Assembly: GCA_029204225.1 (NCBI GenBank) | Contig: CM055095.1 | Span: 36,233,078 to 36,297,077, forward strand | DNA length: 64,000 nt | DNA from: Diphasiastrum complanatum | Lineage: Eukaryota > Streptophyta > Lycopodiopsida > Lycopodiales > Lycopodiaceae | Direction: 5' to 3' | Shown here: positions 49,080 to 59,486 of the stretch, one piece after another | Position numbering within the stretch: position 1 is the stretch's first letter | How the letters are laid out: every line of letters begins with the position of its first letter | Notes under the pieces: generated by a model | Told to the model about the DNA's origin: nothing | Databases searched by the model: none | What the model saw: the letters and a program-made list of their open reading frames with translations, nothing else | Made by a program: the position numbers and the translations under genes

Positions 49080-50310
49080 CTTTTTGAGAATCTAACCATT
49101 ACAGTAGCCAGATCTAGGTTAGATCTATCTATAACACTCTTTGAAAAGGCTACTTCCCAGTAGATCTCAAAAAATCATGGAAAAAGTGCATTTTTTTGGG
49201 GTTCTTTTGTAGAATTTTTAGAATTTCTGGGAACCAACACTCTCAGACTAGCATGCACTTGTATCTCAGTTAGATTCAGCTGCCCACCAAGCTGCAAGAG
49301 TTACTTCTCAAGAAAATGCAAAAAATCTTGAAAAAAGTGCATTTTTTGTGGTTTTTTTGCAAAATTTTAAGATTTTCATGGAACAAACCCTTTCAGACTG
49401 ATATCTACTTGTATCTCAGTTAGATTCACCTGCTCACCAAGTTGCAAGAGTTACTTCCCAAGGAAACTCAAAAAATCTTAAAAAAAAATGCATTTTTTTG
49501 TGGTTTTCTTGAAAAATTTTAAGATTTTCTGAGAAAAAACCCCCACAGTCTGCTATTCACTTACATCTTAGTCAGATTCAGCTTCTCACCAAGCTGCAAG
49601 AGTTACTTCTCAAGGAAACTCAAAAAATCTTGACAAAAGTGCATTTTTTTGGGCTTTTTTTGCAAAATTTTAAGATTTTTTGGGAACAAACCCTTGCAGA
49701 CTTGTATGACCTTGTATCTTAGTTAGATTTAGCTTCTCACAAATCTAAGAGAGTTACTTCCCAAGGAAACTCAAAAAATCTTGAAAAAAGTGCATTTTTT
49801 TGGTGTTTTTTTGCCAAATTTTATGATTTTCTGGGGAAAAAACCCTTGCAGACTAGTATGCACTTGTATCTAAGTTAGATTCAGTTGCTAACCAAGCTGC
49901 AAGACTTACTTTTCAAGGAAAATCAAAAAATCTTGAAAAAGGTGCATTTTTTTGGGGTTTTTTTTGCAAAATTTTAGGATTTTCTGGGAACAAACCCTTG
50001 CAGACTGGTATGCACTTGTATCTCAGCCAGATTCAGCTGCTCACCAAGCTGCAAGAGTTACTACTCTAGGAAACTCAAAAAACCTTGAAAAAACTACAAT
50101 TTTTTTGAGGTTTTTTGGCCAAATTTTGAGATTTTCTGGGAACTAATCTTTGCAGGTTGGTATGTGCTTGTATCTAAGTTAGATCCACTTGCTTACCAAG
50201 CTGCAAGAGTTACTTCCCAGGGAAACTCAAAAATTTATTGTCTGAGAAGGTTCTAGGCCACTTTTTGCTCTTAGGAACCTTCACAGGGACACTTTTTTTG
50301 GGATCTAACT
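49080..50310 (-). repeat. Tandem repeats of about 152 bp (about eight copies)
   Basis: A unit containing ACCAAGCTGCAAGAGTTACT, an A-rich stretch, a T-rich stretch around TGCATTTTTT, and GGGAACAAACCCTTGCAGAC recurs at about 49,288, 49,440, 49,590, 49,742, 49,897, 50,045 and 50,200, with partial units at both ends. It occupies the T1 leader between primer site and gag. Internal tandem repeats are known in Tat-lineage elements. Confidence 0.85.
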
Positions 50311-50848
50311 CTCGTAGACTTCTCTGTGTCCTTGTCTCAGTGAGATGGAACTTCAGAGAGCTCTGCAAAGGTTAGTTTTGATTTTTTAATTTTTTTTTTT
50401 AATTTTTACAAGGGATTTTAATCTATTGGGAAGTAACCTCCACAAGCTTCTATGCAGGTCTGGGACAGTACCCTGGAGCTGCTGCCAGTCATGCAAAGGT
50501 TAGTTGTTGCTGGTTTTTGAGAAATCAAAATCTGATGGGATTTTGGCTCTCTTTTTCCCTCCAAAAACAGATTTTGAGCCTTTTTTTTTTTCTGATTTTT
50601 ATGGATTTTATGGATTAACGAAGGGATTGGGTGTTTGGATCTGATCCTACCACCCCACAATCTCTCCCTAGAGTGCAAACAAACAAAAAAATCACGAAAA
50701 CATGGCAAAAACTAACACTACTCACACTATTGTACCTCTAAAATCCGATTTTTTTGATGAAAAAGAATGATGAGAGAGAAGAAAGAGAGAGATAGAGAAA
50801 AAGAGGAGAAGAGTGAGAAAGCTATGTGGCGAAACGAGTGTGTGGTGC

Positions 50849-50866
50849 TCCCCGGCAACGGCGCCA
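50849..50866 (-). other. Primer-binding site of T1, tRNA-Asp type
   Basis: The minus strand reads TGGCGCCGTTGCCGGGGA, one base after the LTR end. It is the canonical Tat/Athila primer site. Confidence 0.9.
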
Positions 50867-50867
50867 C

Positions 50868-51051
50868 TGTTGTGTCACCGATGTAGCATAGGGGTCCGTC
50901 GCTGAGAGCGGCAACCTCACCTTCACCTGCATAGCAAGAAGAGAGAGGGAGAGGAGAAAGAGAGTGGAGAGAGGGAGAGAGAGAATGCCTAGGTTGAGAA
51001 ACGCTTTGGGGTCTTGAGCGCCTACCCAAAGCAATTCTATCCCAACGTAGG

Positions 51052-51141
<90 letters not shown>

Positions 51142-51634
51142 TGGAGATGGAGATGGAGATGGAGATGGATTAAATTGAGAATGGAAGATCATACAATACA
51201 AAGGAAATGGCTCCCTCTTATAGATTTTAGAGGTGAGCCTCCTTCACTCTCATTGGCCACTTCATTGGGGCAAGGATTCTAATCCAAGCCTTTAAAATAA
51301 ACACAACTTAAATCTATTGGTGCTAAGAAAGCACAAGGGCACTCACATGATTCATGTGAGTTTTAAGTTGGACCCTTTTAGCTTTTTTATTTGCAACTTG
51401 ACTTAGGGCCTCTAATATCATTTTAGAGTTTTAAGCCCCTAGTCTCTTATTCCTAGGAATTACAACTTGCTACTTGTGTTGGGTTGGGCTTATACGCGCA
51501 GGATGCCAGTGCCCTCACACTTATTACTCTACATACAATGTACTATGGTGGGGCCCACTAGGCAAGGCTTGGCCAACAATATTTTAAGTGGTGGGACCCA
51601 CTTGTTTATTACTATGCAGAAAATACCCACAACA
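50868..51634 (-). repeat. 5' LTR of T1 (767 bp)
   Basis: On the minus strand it starts TGTTGTGGGTATTTTCTGC at 51,634 and ends GACACAACA at 50,868. GTTAC (51,635-51,639) flanks it. It carries a GA/CT tract at 51,054-51,135 and six ATGGAG hexamers at 51,134-51,170. Confidence 0.9.
51054..51170. repeat. (GA)n plus (ATGGAG)6 microsatellite in T1 LTR
   Basis: About 82 bases of GA followed by six hexamers, 460-580 bases into the LTR in element orientation. Confidence 0.95.
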
Positions 51635-52492
51635 GTTACCATCTTTGCAACTGGTGCAAAGGTATCTTCATAGTCAAGACCTTTGATCTGTGAGTAGCCT
51701 TTGGCACAAAGTCTTGTTTTATACTTATTGATAGATCCATCATGATTATACTTGATTCTGAATACCCACTGAAAAGCTTCTTGGACATCCTTAGGCTCTT
51801 CATCTAATATAAAAAGTGCATGATAGGAAGTTTCACCTTCCACTTGCCTTCCTTCTTCATCATATGTGAGCCTCCTCGGCTCAGATCTTGCTCGTGTAGA
51901 TCTTCTAGGTGTGGTAGCTTGAATTTGCTCCTCCTCAAGCCTCGGCCTCACCTCTTCTTGAACAGCATCAAGATTGATGATTGATCTTGCATGAGTCTCC
52001 TTGATCTATGCATCATACAAGTTAAATTTCTGATCTTCATGGAAGATCACATCTCTACTAACAACATTTTTGTCAGTAGAGGGCAAATAAATCCTGTATG
52101 CTTTTTTAGTGGATGCATATCCTACAAAAATTCCTTTTTACTGCACTAGGATCTTCCTTCTTCCTAGTTTCTAGAGGCACATGCACAAAGCATACACAGC
52201 CAAAAATCCTAAGATGATCTACCTTAGGCTTTTTATTATACAACATCTCAAATGGTGTCTTTCCTCCTATTGCAAGATTTGGAAGCCTATTACAAATATA
52301 GTTTGCACATGCAACTACCTCTCTCCAAAATTCTTTAGGCAGAGAACCTTCTAGCCTAATGGCTTTTGCACATTCACACAAAGTTCTATTTTTTCTCTCA
52401 GCAACTCCATTTTGCTGAGGAGTATATGAACAAGAAAACTCTCCTTGAATACCCTCTCTCTCACAAAAGTCTTTAAACTTATTGGAAGTGTA
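51635..52492 (-). pseudogene. Copia-M integrase C-terminal part and RT start
   Basis: From 52,492 downward: the integrase tail (MCECAKAIRLEGSLPKEFW, NRLPNLAIGGKTPFEM, HLRIFGCVCFVHVP) near 52,380-52,160; a linker with [16 protein letters not shown]; then the RT start ([12 protein letters not shown]-type, with about 36 codons lost in frame between KDVQEAFQ and WVFRIKY) ending at FAPVAKMV at 51,640. The gene continues at 34,702. At the upper end it is cut at 52,493 by the young copia array; the rest of integrase, protease and gag should lie beyond the window. Confidence 0.88.
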
Positions 52493-53229
52493 TGTGAAGA
52501 ATTGAAAAAGATTATCTATGTTAGATATAGGGGTCTTATGTTTTTTACATCAAGCATCTAGGTGTAGGATGTTGATAGGAATAAATTTGGCATAGATGGC
52601 AAATTATGCATTTCCACTTGTAATGCCACTATTGAGCCAAAATAGAGTAAGAGGCTAAACACTTGCTAATTAGAGTGTAGACAAGTGTAAAGTTTTTGTT
52701 TGATGAATTCCAAGAGGTCCAATAGGATATAGAGGTGGAACCTTGTGAGGTCCAATAGGAAATTGAGGTGTGCTTGAATATAGTCCAATAGAATTAAGAG
52801 GTGCATAGATCAATGATCCAATAGGATCAAGAGGTGACAAAATGTGGTCCAATCATAGTTAAGCATAGTGGTAGCTCGTGGACCTACTAGTGTCATTGTA
52901 CTCCTCATTTTGAAGTCAATTGATTTGGTGATTTCATGGATTTTGTGAGTTATTGGATTTCTAGCTTTCTCTCTCTACCCAAGAGCTCTTGATGCATTTT
53001 CTCTCTCTACCCGAGGAGAGCAACTTGTTTTTACTTAGATTATTTTTTGAATACTTCCCACACGTGTGAGTGAGAGTTGGAAGTGATTGAATGCATGTAG
53101 TAGTGTGTTTTTGCCATAGGATTCAAGATTGATCTTGAATCTCAATCTAGTCTTGATCTTGGTGCATCAACACACCTTAGGAGATCACAAGTACATGTAG
53201 TGGACAGTCCACACGTGTGAAATTCAACA
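52493..53229 (+). repeat. Young copia LTR 1 (737 bp)
   Basis: Starts TGTGAAGAATTG and ends GAAATTCAACA, immediately followed by TGGTATCAGAG. Two CACACGTGTG palindromes lie at 53,059 and 53,210. Several copies of a TCCAATAGGA motif occur at 52,720-52,860. Confidence 0.95.
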
Positions 53230-53241
53230 TGGTATCAGAGT
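53230..53241 (+). other. Primer-binding site, tRNA-Met type (unit 1)
   Basis: TGGTATCAGAGT directly follows LTR 1. It matches plant initiator tRNA-Met for 11 bases. The counterpart in unit 2 is 58,731-58,742. Confidence 0.92.
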
Positions 53242-53985
53242 CTACCTAAGGTTACCATGAATTTTGATCCATCTAAGTGAAAAAATTTTCATCAATCTTG
53301 AGCCAGAACTTGTCAAGGCCCATTTTCCTAGCTATCTTGTTCAATCTTGGATCAAAAGAGATCAAAAGGACATTGATTGGATCTGACCGGTACTGTACGG
53401 AATCAGGTGCTCAGACACGTGTGAGGAACATCCAATTTCAGTTTGGAAGTTCTCTCTCATGTTTGATCCATTTATCTTGCTTGATAGCTTGTTTTGAAGC
53501 TATTTTTGTCTAGTTTCTGTTGCAATCAGTTTCATTCCATTTGGTTGAGCCAATCAAAAGTTATAAGCTTTTGAAGAGGGTTAGGTAGGGCACCTAGACC
53601 TGGGTGGACACATTTGGTTTGGTCAAGAGATTGCTTGGTTGATCCAAAATCACAGTTGTATGCTTGTCAATCTCATATATATGTGATCTAGGCATTGTTT
53701 TGAGATCTTAGCCATTTTGTTTCATGCAATATCATTGTATTTGAGTCAAATTTGGTTTCTTAGTGTATTTCACACGTGCTAAGAGTGTTAGATCCTAACT
53801 TTGCCTATACTCCATCATTTGATGTGAAATAGATCTTGTTTTAGAGAGATTTGAGTAACTAGTGAGAATCAATTCACAAATTGTTGTAAGATCTTTCATA
53901 GGAGGAGATAGTACTCAATTATCGGATCCTATTGAAAGTGTGTAACAACATTTATTGTTCATCATTTGAGTTTTCCTCACTTCAA

Positions 53986-54963
53986 ATGTCTTCAATGGGT
54001 TCATCCTTGTTGGAACCAAGTGAAAGATTGACCACTTCAAATTATTCAATTTGGAAAATGAGGATGGAGTCCATCTTGATCCTTCAAGACGTGATTGACA
54101 TAGTTCTTGTCCTTGAAGAAGAACCACAAGTTCTTCAAGAGGTTCAAAAATACAAAAAGAGAGCTAGGATGGCTCTCCACTACATTAAGATGAATGTCTC
54201 TAATAAGATATTGAGAGAGATAGGTACTTGTACAATAGCCAAAGAAGCTTGGGATTGTCTCAAGACTATCTATGAGGCTAAGAATACCTCTAGGCTTCTC
54301 ACTCTTAGGAATCAAATCTTTCAAAGTAGCCAAAAGAGTGATGAGAGTGCATCTAGTTATGTTTTGAGAGTAAAAGATATTCATAGAGAGCTTGCTTGTA
54401 TTGGTGATTCCATCAATCAAAATGAGCTAGTTCAAGTCATTCTCAATGGCTTGAGAAGTGAATTTGATAATCTTGTCCAATCCTATGCCATTAAGGAGGA
54501 GCTACCAAGTCTGGAGGCTCTCCAAAGTGTGCTAATTTCAGAAGAATCAAGACAAGAGTACAAGCTCTTGAGGATGGACAAGATTTCTCTCACTCATAAT
54601 GATGGCAAAGCTCTCTTTGCCAAGGATAAGCACAAAGAGAGGAGCAAGAACCAACATCAACAATCCTCAAGCAAGGACAAAGTCAAATCCAAAGACAAAG
54701 ATGAGGAGGAAGATGATTCCTCTAATGCTTCATCATGCAAGCTCAAGAAGAAGAAGAAGATCAAGTGCTTTTATTGTGGCAAGAAAGGTCATTATGCCAC
54801 CAATTGCTTCAAAAAGAAGAATCAACTCAAGCAAGCCAATATTACCAATGAGAAGGAAGACACTTTTGCAAGTGATGGAGAGGGATCTCTTATGGTCTCT
54901 AGTTTCTCATCTATTCCTTTCAAGAAGGACGGCCTATGGTATATTGATAGTGGAGCCTCTTAA
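53986..54963 (+). CDS. Copia gag and protease start, unit 1 (ends at in-frame TAA)
   Basis: I prefer the ATG at 53,986 (MSSMGSSLLEPSERL) over the one at 53,932, because related gag proteins start this way. The gag domain contains YSIWKMRMES and AWDCLKTIYEAKNTSRLL. A CCHC knuckle CFYCGKKGHYATNC is encoded at 54,766-54,807; it binds the RNA genome in the particle. The frame enters the protease (WYIDSGAS, catalytic DSG) and meets TAA at 54,961, where copia proteins usually have Gln or a small residue before HM. The same frame then continues for 461 codons. As written, this makes gag without pol unless the stop is read through. Confidence 0.85.
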   Translation: MSSMGSSLLEPSERLTTSNYSIWKMRMESILILQDVIDIVLVLEEEPQVLQEVQKYKKRARMALHYIKMNVSNKILREIGTCTIAKEAWDCLKTIYEAKNTSRLLTLRNQIFQSSQKSDESASSYVLRVKDIHRELACIGDSINQNELVQVILNGLRSEFDNLVQSYAIKEELPSLEALQSVLISEESRQEYKLLRMDKISLTHNDGKALFAKDKHKERSKNQHQQSSSKDKVKSKDKDEEEDDSSNASSCKLKKKKKIKCFYCGKKGHYATNCFKKKNQLKQANITNEKEDTFASDGEGSLMVSSFSSIPFKKDGLWYIDSGAS

Positions 54964-56352
54964 CATATGTGTAGCTCCAAGGACTCTTTCTCTTCTATTG
55001 CACCTTATGATGGAGTGAAGAAATCAATATACACTGCAAATGATTTTGAATGTCCTATTGAAGGCATAGGGAACATTCCCTTGAAGCTTGCATCCTCTAA
55101 AGTTCTTTCTCTCTCTAGAGTTCTTTATGTACCTAAGCTTACCAAGAATCTTATTAGTGTTGGCCAATTGCTTGATAATGGCCTTGATGTAAAATTTAAT
55201 GTTGATACTTGCACTATCAAGAAGAATGATGAGATACTTGCATTAGGATCTAGATTTGGTGGCATCTATAAACTAGATCCAAATGAGTATGTGAATGCTT
55301 GTAATGTTGCTCTTGTGAACAAGCTCTCTATGGAGGAATTATGGCATAGGAGGTTGGGACATCCCAACTACAAATCCATGCTCTCTATGATCAAAGAATC
55401 CAAAGCTATTGGCTTGCCAAATTCATTCTCCAAGAAGATCAAGCCTTGTGAGGCTTGTGCTATTGCTAAATCTCACAAAAAGCCATTTACAAGATCTTCT
55501 ATCAAAAGCAAGCATCCTTTGGAGTTAATCCACTCGGATGTGCATTTCTCATCAACTACAAGCAAGGGAGGAGCCACTTGTTTTGTTACTTTCATTGATG
55601 ATTACACAAGATTCACTTGGATATATCTTCTTGCTTCAAAATCTATGGTGTTTGATCATTTCCTTATTTTCAAAGCTTATGTAGAGAAGCAATTCTCATT
55701 CAAGATTAAAGCTCTTAGAAGTGATGAAGGTGGTGAATATATCTCCGATAAATTTCAAGATTTTTGTGAGCTTGAAGGCATTAAAAGAGAGTTTTCTTGT
55801 GCCTACTCTCCATCTCAAAATGGAGTGGCCGAGAGAAAGAATAGATCTCTATGTGAATGTGCAAAATCTATGAGAATTGAGGCATCTTTGCCCAAAGATT
55901 TTTGGGGAGAAGCCATTAATTGTGCAAATTATCTTTGCAATAGGCTCCCACATATAGCTCTTGGAGGAAAGTCACCATATGAAATCTTATTTTTGAAGAA
56001 GCCTAAGGTTGATCACATTAGAGTTTTTGGATGCTTATGCTTTGTCCATATTCCCTTGGAAACAAGGAAGAAGGAAGATCCTAGTGCATGCAAAGGGATC
56101 ATGGTTGGATACTCATCCACCAAGAAGGCCTATAGAGTCTTTATACTCTCTACTTCTCAAGTTATTGAAAGTAGAGATGTTGTCTTTCATGAAGATCAAC
56201 ACTCATTATTTGAAGAGGCCGAGATCAAGAAATCTATGGATGCATCATCAATCATTGATTTTGAAGACAATCATGATGTGATGGGGTCGAGATTTGAAGA
56301 AGACTCTCCTCAGATTTTTTCACCAAGAAGATCCATGAGAGATAGAACCTAG
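54964..56352 (+). CDS. Copia protease remainder and integrase, unit 1 (between stops)
   Basis: In frame with gag after the TAA. The protease remainder (MCSSKDSF to VLYVPKLTKNLISVG) is followed by the integrase: zinc domain ELWHRRLGHPNYKSM with CEACAIAK; catalytic core HSDVHFSST, FIDDYTRFTW, LRSDEGGEYIS and SPSQNGVAERKNR, which keeps the D-D-E residues; then the tail PYEILFLKKPKVDHIRVFGC. It ends at TAG 56,350, in a linker where Gln is plausible (RDRT-stop-PKRL). The internal ATG at 54,967 is probably not a start. Identical in unit 2. Confidence 0.88.
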   Translation, partial: HMCSSKDSFSSIAPYDGVKKSIYTANDFECPIEGIGNIPLKLASSKVLSLSRVLYVPKLTKNLISVGQLLDNGLDVKFNVDTCTIKKNDEILALGSRFGGIYKLDPNEYVNACNVALVNKLSMEELWHRRLGHPNYKSMLSMIKESKAIGLPNSFSKKIKPCEACAIAKSHKKPFTRSSIKSKHPLELIHSDVHFSSTTSKGGATCFVTFIDDYTRFTWIYLLASKSMVFDHFLIFKAYVEKQFSFKIKALRSDEGGEYISDKFQDFCELEGIKREFSCAYSPSQNGVAERKNRSLCECAKSMRIEASLPKDFWGEAINCANYLCNRLPHIALGGKSPYEILFLKKPKVDHIRVFGCLCFVHIPLETRKKEDPSACKGIMVGYSSTKKAYRVFILSTSQVIESRDVVFHEDQHSLFEEAEIKKSMDASSIIDFEDNHDVMGSRFEEDSPQIFSPRRSMRDRT

Positions 56353-57975
56353 CCTAAGAGGCTCTCATATGTTGACAAAGGCAAACAAGTGGATCTTGAT
56401 TCCACTAATTATGTTTTTTATGTCTCTCATGAAGAGCCAAAGAATGTACAAGAGGCACTCAATACCAAGGAGTGGTATGATGCCATGAAGCAAGAGTATG
56501 ATGCATTGATCACCAACAATACTTGGGAGCTTGTGGATCCTCCTTCCAACAAGCATGTGATTGGTTGCAAGTGGGTATTTCGGATCAAGTTCAATCATGA
56601 TGGCACCATCAACAAGCATAAAGCAAGATTATGTGCCAAAGGATTTGCTCAAATCCATGGTCTTGATTATGAGGAGACCTTTGCACCCGTTGCAAAGATG
56701 GTGACAATAAGAATTCTTATTTCTCTTGCTTGTTTTTTCAAGTGGAAGGTGTTCCAATTAGATGTATCCAATGCTTTTCTAAATGGTTATCTTGAGGAGG
56801 AGATCTATATGGAACAACCTCAAGGATTCATCAAGGATGAGTCCAAAGTGTGCTTGCTCTCCAAAAGTCTTTATGGACTCAAGCAAGCACCAAGATCATG
56901 GTATTCAAGACTTAACTCTTTTCTTATCTCACTAGGATTTACTCTTAGTGACTATGATCCTTCCATGTATCTAAAGTTTGTTGATAGCAATATTGTCATT
57001 CTTCTAATTTATGTTGATGACATTATTCTTTGTGGAAGTTGTATCAAGCTAGTTGATGAAACCAAGCTAGCACTTGGATGTGAGTTTAAAATGCAAGATC
57101 TAGGAGAGATACATTACATCCTAGGCCTAGAAATTGATTTTTATGAAAATCATGTCTTTATATGCCAATCTAGATATGCTCACTCTATGTTGGAAAAATT
57201 CCATATGGAAAATTCTAAGAGCATAGATACTCCAATGGAGCAAATTGTAAAAGATCCTAACAAAGGTGATGAAAGATCCTTTGAGGACATCACACTTTTT
57301 AGGAGTCTTGTAGGCTCCTTGATTTGGCTTACCATTACTAGGCCCGATTTTAGTTTTTGTGTGCACAAATTGAGTCAATTTATGCAAGAACCTAAGATCC
57401 ATCATTGGAAGATGGCCAAGAGGATTCTAAAATATGTATCTTCATCTTGTGATTATGGTCTACTCTATAAAAGTGAAGATCTATCCATTATTGGCTACTC
57501 GGATTCGGACTTTGCAAGTGACAAGATGGATCGAAAGTCTATTAGTGCATACACTATCTTTCTTGGAGGCAATATAATATCTTGGCTTTCCAAAAAGCAA
57601 GATACTATATCTCTCTCTTCATGTGAGGCCGAGTACAAAGCACTCACTACAACTACCAAAGAAGTGCTTTGGATCAAGAGGTTATTAATGGAACTAAAGT
57701 GCATCAAGGAGGATGATCTACCAATGATCAAGTGTGATAACATCTCGGCCCAAGCTCTTGCCAATAATCCCATATTTCATGCAAGAAGCAAGCACATAGA
57801 AGTGGCACACCATTTTGTGAGAGAAAAGCTTATTGGAAGAGAAATCTATTTGGAGCATGTCAACTCATCCTCTTGTATTGTCGATCTACTCACCAAGCCT
57901 TTGAGCAAAAGTGCTTTCATCAAGCATAGATCTAATCTTGGAGTTATATCAAGATCAATGCTCAAATCTTCATAG
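56353..57975 (+). CDS. Copia reverse transcriptase and RNase H, unit 1
   Basis: Continues in the same frame after the TAG; the first ATG is at 56,389. RT signatures: [52 protein letters not shown] (first catalytic Asp present), and LLIYVDDIILCG with YVDD at 57,010-57,021. RNase H: GYSDSDFASDKMDRKS, then SSCEAEYKAL, and HIEVAHHFVREKL near the end. All motifs look intact. The stop at 57,973 is ten bases before the polypurine tract. One residue differs from unit 2 (Ile versus Leu at codon 57,574). Confidence 0.92.
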   Translation, partial: PKRLSYVDKGKQVDLDSTNYVFYVSHEEPKNVQEALNTKEWYDAMKQEYDALITNNTWELVDPPSNKHVIGCKWVFRIKFNHDGTINKHKARLCAKGFAQIHGLDYEETFAPVAKMVTIRILISLACFFKWKVFQLDVSNAFLNGYLEEEIYMEQPQGFIKDESKVCLLSKSLYGLKQAPRSWYSRLNSFLISLGFTLSDYDPSMYLKFVDSNIVILLIYVDDIILCGSCIKLVDETKLALGCEFKMQDLGEIHYILGLEIDFYENHVFICQSRYAHSMLEKFHMENSKSIDTPMEQIVKDPNKGDERSFEDITLFRSLVGSLIWLTITRPDFSFCVHKLSQFMQEPKIHHWKMAKRILKYVSSSCDYGLLYKSEDLSIIGYSDSDFASDKMDRKSISAYTIFLGGNIISWLSKKQDTISLSSCEAEYKALTTTTKEVLWIKRLLMELKCIKEDDLPMIKCDNISAQALANNPIFHARSKHIEVAHHFVREKLIGREIYLEHVNSSSCIVDLLTKPLSKSAFIKHRSNLGVISRSMLKSS

Positions 57976-57985
57976 ATAATTTTTT

Positions 57986-57993
57986 AGGAGGAG
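57986..57993 (+). other. Polypurine tract, unit 1
   Basis: AGGAGGAG directly precedes the TGTGAAG start of LTR 2. The counterpart in unit 2 is 63,487-63,494. Confidence 0.88.
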
Positions 57994-58730
57994 TGTGAAG
58001 AATTGAAAAAGATTATCTATGTTAGATATAGGGGTCTTATGTTTTTTACATCAAGCATCTAGGTGTAGGATGTTGATAGGAATAAATTTGGCATAGATGG
58101 CAAATTATGCATTTCCACTTGTAATGCCACTATTGAGCCAAAATAGAGTAAGAGACTAAACACTTGCTAATTAGAGTGTAGACAAGTGTAAAGTTTTTGT
58201 TTGATGAATTCCAAGAGGTCCAATAGGATATAGAGGTGGAACCTTGTGAGGTCCAATAGGAAATTGAGGTGTGCTTGAATATAGTCCAATAGAATTAAGA
58301 GGTGCATAGATCAATGATCCAATAGGATCAAGAGGTGACAAAATGTGGTCCAATCATAGTTAAGCATAGTGGTAGCTCGTGGACCTACTAGTGTCATTGT
58401 ACTCCTCATTTTGAAGTCAATTGATTTGGTGATTTCATGGATTTTGTGAGTTATTGGATTTCTAGCTTTCTCTCTCTACCCAAGAGCTCTTGATGCATTT
58501 TCTCTCTCTACCCGAGGAGAGCAACTTGTTTTTACTTAGATTATTTTTTGAATACTTCCCACACGTGTGAGTGAGAGTTGGAAGTGATTGAATGCATGTA
58601 GTAGTGTGTTTTTGCCATAGGATTCAAGATTGATCTTGAATCTCAATCTAGTCTTGATCTTGGTGCATCAACACACCTTAGGAGATCACAAGTACATGTA
58701 GTGGACAGTCCACACGTGTGAAATTCAACA
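57994..58730 (+). repeat. Young copia LTR 2 (737 bp, shared by both units)
   Basis: Acts as 3' LTR of unit 1 and 5' LTR of unit 2. It carries one private change (A at 58,155, G in LTRs 1 and 3). Confidence 0.95.
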
Positions 58731-58742
58731 TGGTATCAGAGT
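58731..58742 (+). other. Primer-binding site, tRNA-Met type (unit 2)
   Basis: TGGTATCAGAGT directly after LTR 2. Confidence 0.92.
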
Positions 58743-59486
58743 CTACCTAAGGTTACCATGAATTTTGATCCATCTAAGTGAAAAAATTTTCATCAATCTT
58801 GAGCCAGAACTTGTCAAGGCCCATTTTCCTAGCTATCTTGTTCAATCTTGGATCAAAAGAGATCAAAAGGACATTGATTGGATCTGACCGGTACTGTACG
58901 GAATCAGGTGCTCAGACACGTGTGAGGAACATCCAATTTCAGTTTGGAAGTTCTCTCTCATGTTTGATCCATTTATCTTGCTTGATAGCTTGTTTTGAAG
59001 CTATTTTTGTCTAGTTTCTGTTGCAATCAGTTTCATTCCATTTGGTTGAGCCAATCAAAAGTTATAAGCTTTTGAAGAGGGTTAGGTAGGGCACCTAGAC
59101 CTGGGTGGACACATTTGGTTTGGTCAAGAGATTGCTTGGTTGATCCAAAATCACAGTTGTATGCTTGCCAATCTCATATATATGTGATCTAGGCATTGTT
59201 TTGAGATCTTAGCCATTTTGTTTCATGCAATATCATTGTATTTGAGTCAAATTTGGTTTCTTAGTGTATTTCACACGTGCTAAGAGTGTTAGATCCTAAC
59301 TTTGCCTATACTCCATCATTTGATGTGAAATAGATCTTGTTTTAGAGAGATTTGAGTAACTAGTGAGAATCAATTCACAAATTGTTGTAAGATCTTTCAT
59401 AGGAGGAGATAGTACTCAATTATCGGATCCTATTGAAAGTGTGTAACAACATTTATTGTTCATCATTTGAGTTTTCCTCACTTCAA

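Larger units (their letters stand above)
34703..51634. mobile_element. Composite 16.9-kb insertion nested in copia-M
   Basis: Bounded by GTTAC on both sides and by LTR ends (TGTTGG... and ...ACAACA). Copia-M reads FAPVAKMV on the right side and TIQILISL on the left side, which are consecutive in intact copia RT. Contents from left to right: a T2 LTR, a scrap of T1 LTR, the Tat/Athila-like element E3, a second scrap of T1 LTR, a T1 gag-only body, and the T1 5' LTR. Confidence 0.85.
46674..51634 (-). mobile_element. T1 Tat-like element, gag-only (non-autonomous)
   Basis: 5' LTR 50,868-51,634, primer site 50,849-50,866, long leader with tandem repeats, gag at 46,894-48,659, and the remnant 3' LTR beyond 46,673. 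No protease, RT or integrase lies between gag and the 3' LTR, so the body (4.2 kb internal) would depend on an autonomous relative. Whether pol was deleted in this copy or is absent from the family cannot be told from one copy. Confidence 0.7.

Noticed and set aside
49080-50310. CRISPR-like array
   Set aside because: The repeats are contiguous with no unique spacers, diverged, and inside a plant retrotransposon leader.
52670-52852. 60-residue minus-strand frame repeated in all three young LTRs
   Set aside because: It is repeated because the LTR is repeated. The Pro/Ile-rich peptide arises from the TCCAATAGGA motif and has no domain.
54046-54420. 124-residue antisense frame over young copia gag
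   Set aside because: It is a shadow of the gag frame in the opposite strand; its presence in both units only reflects the duplication.
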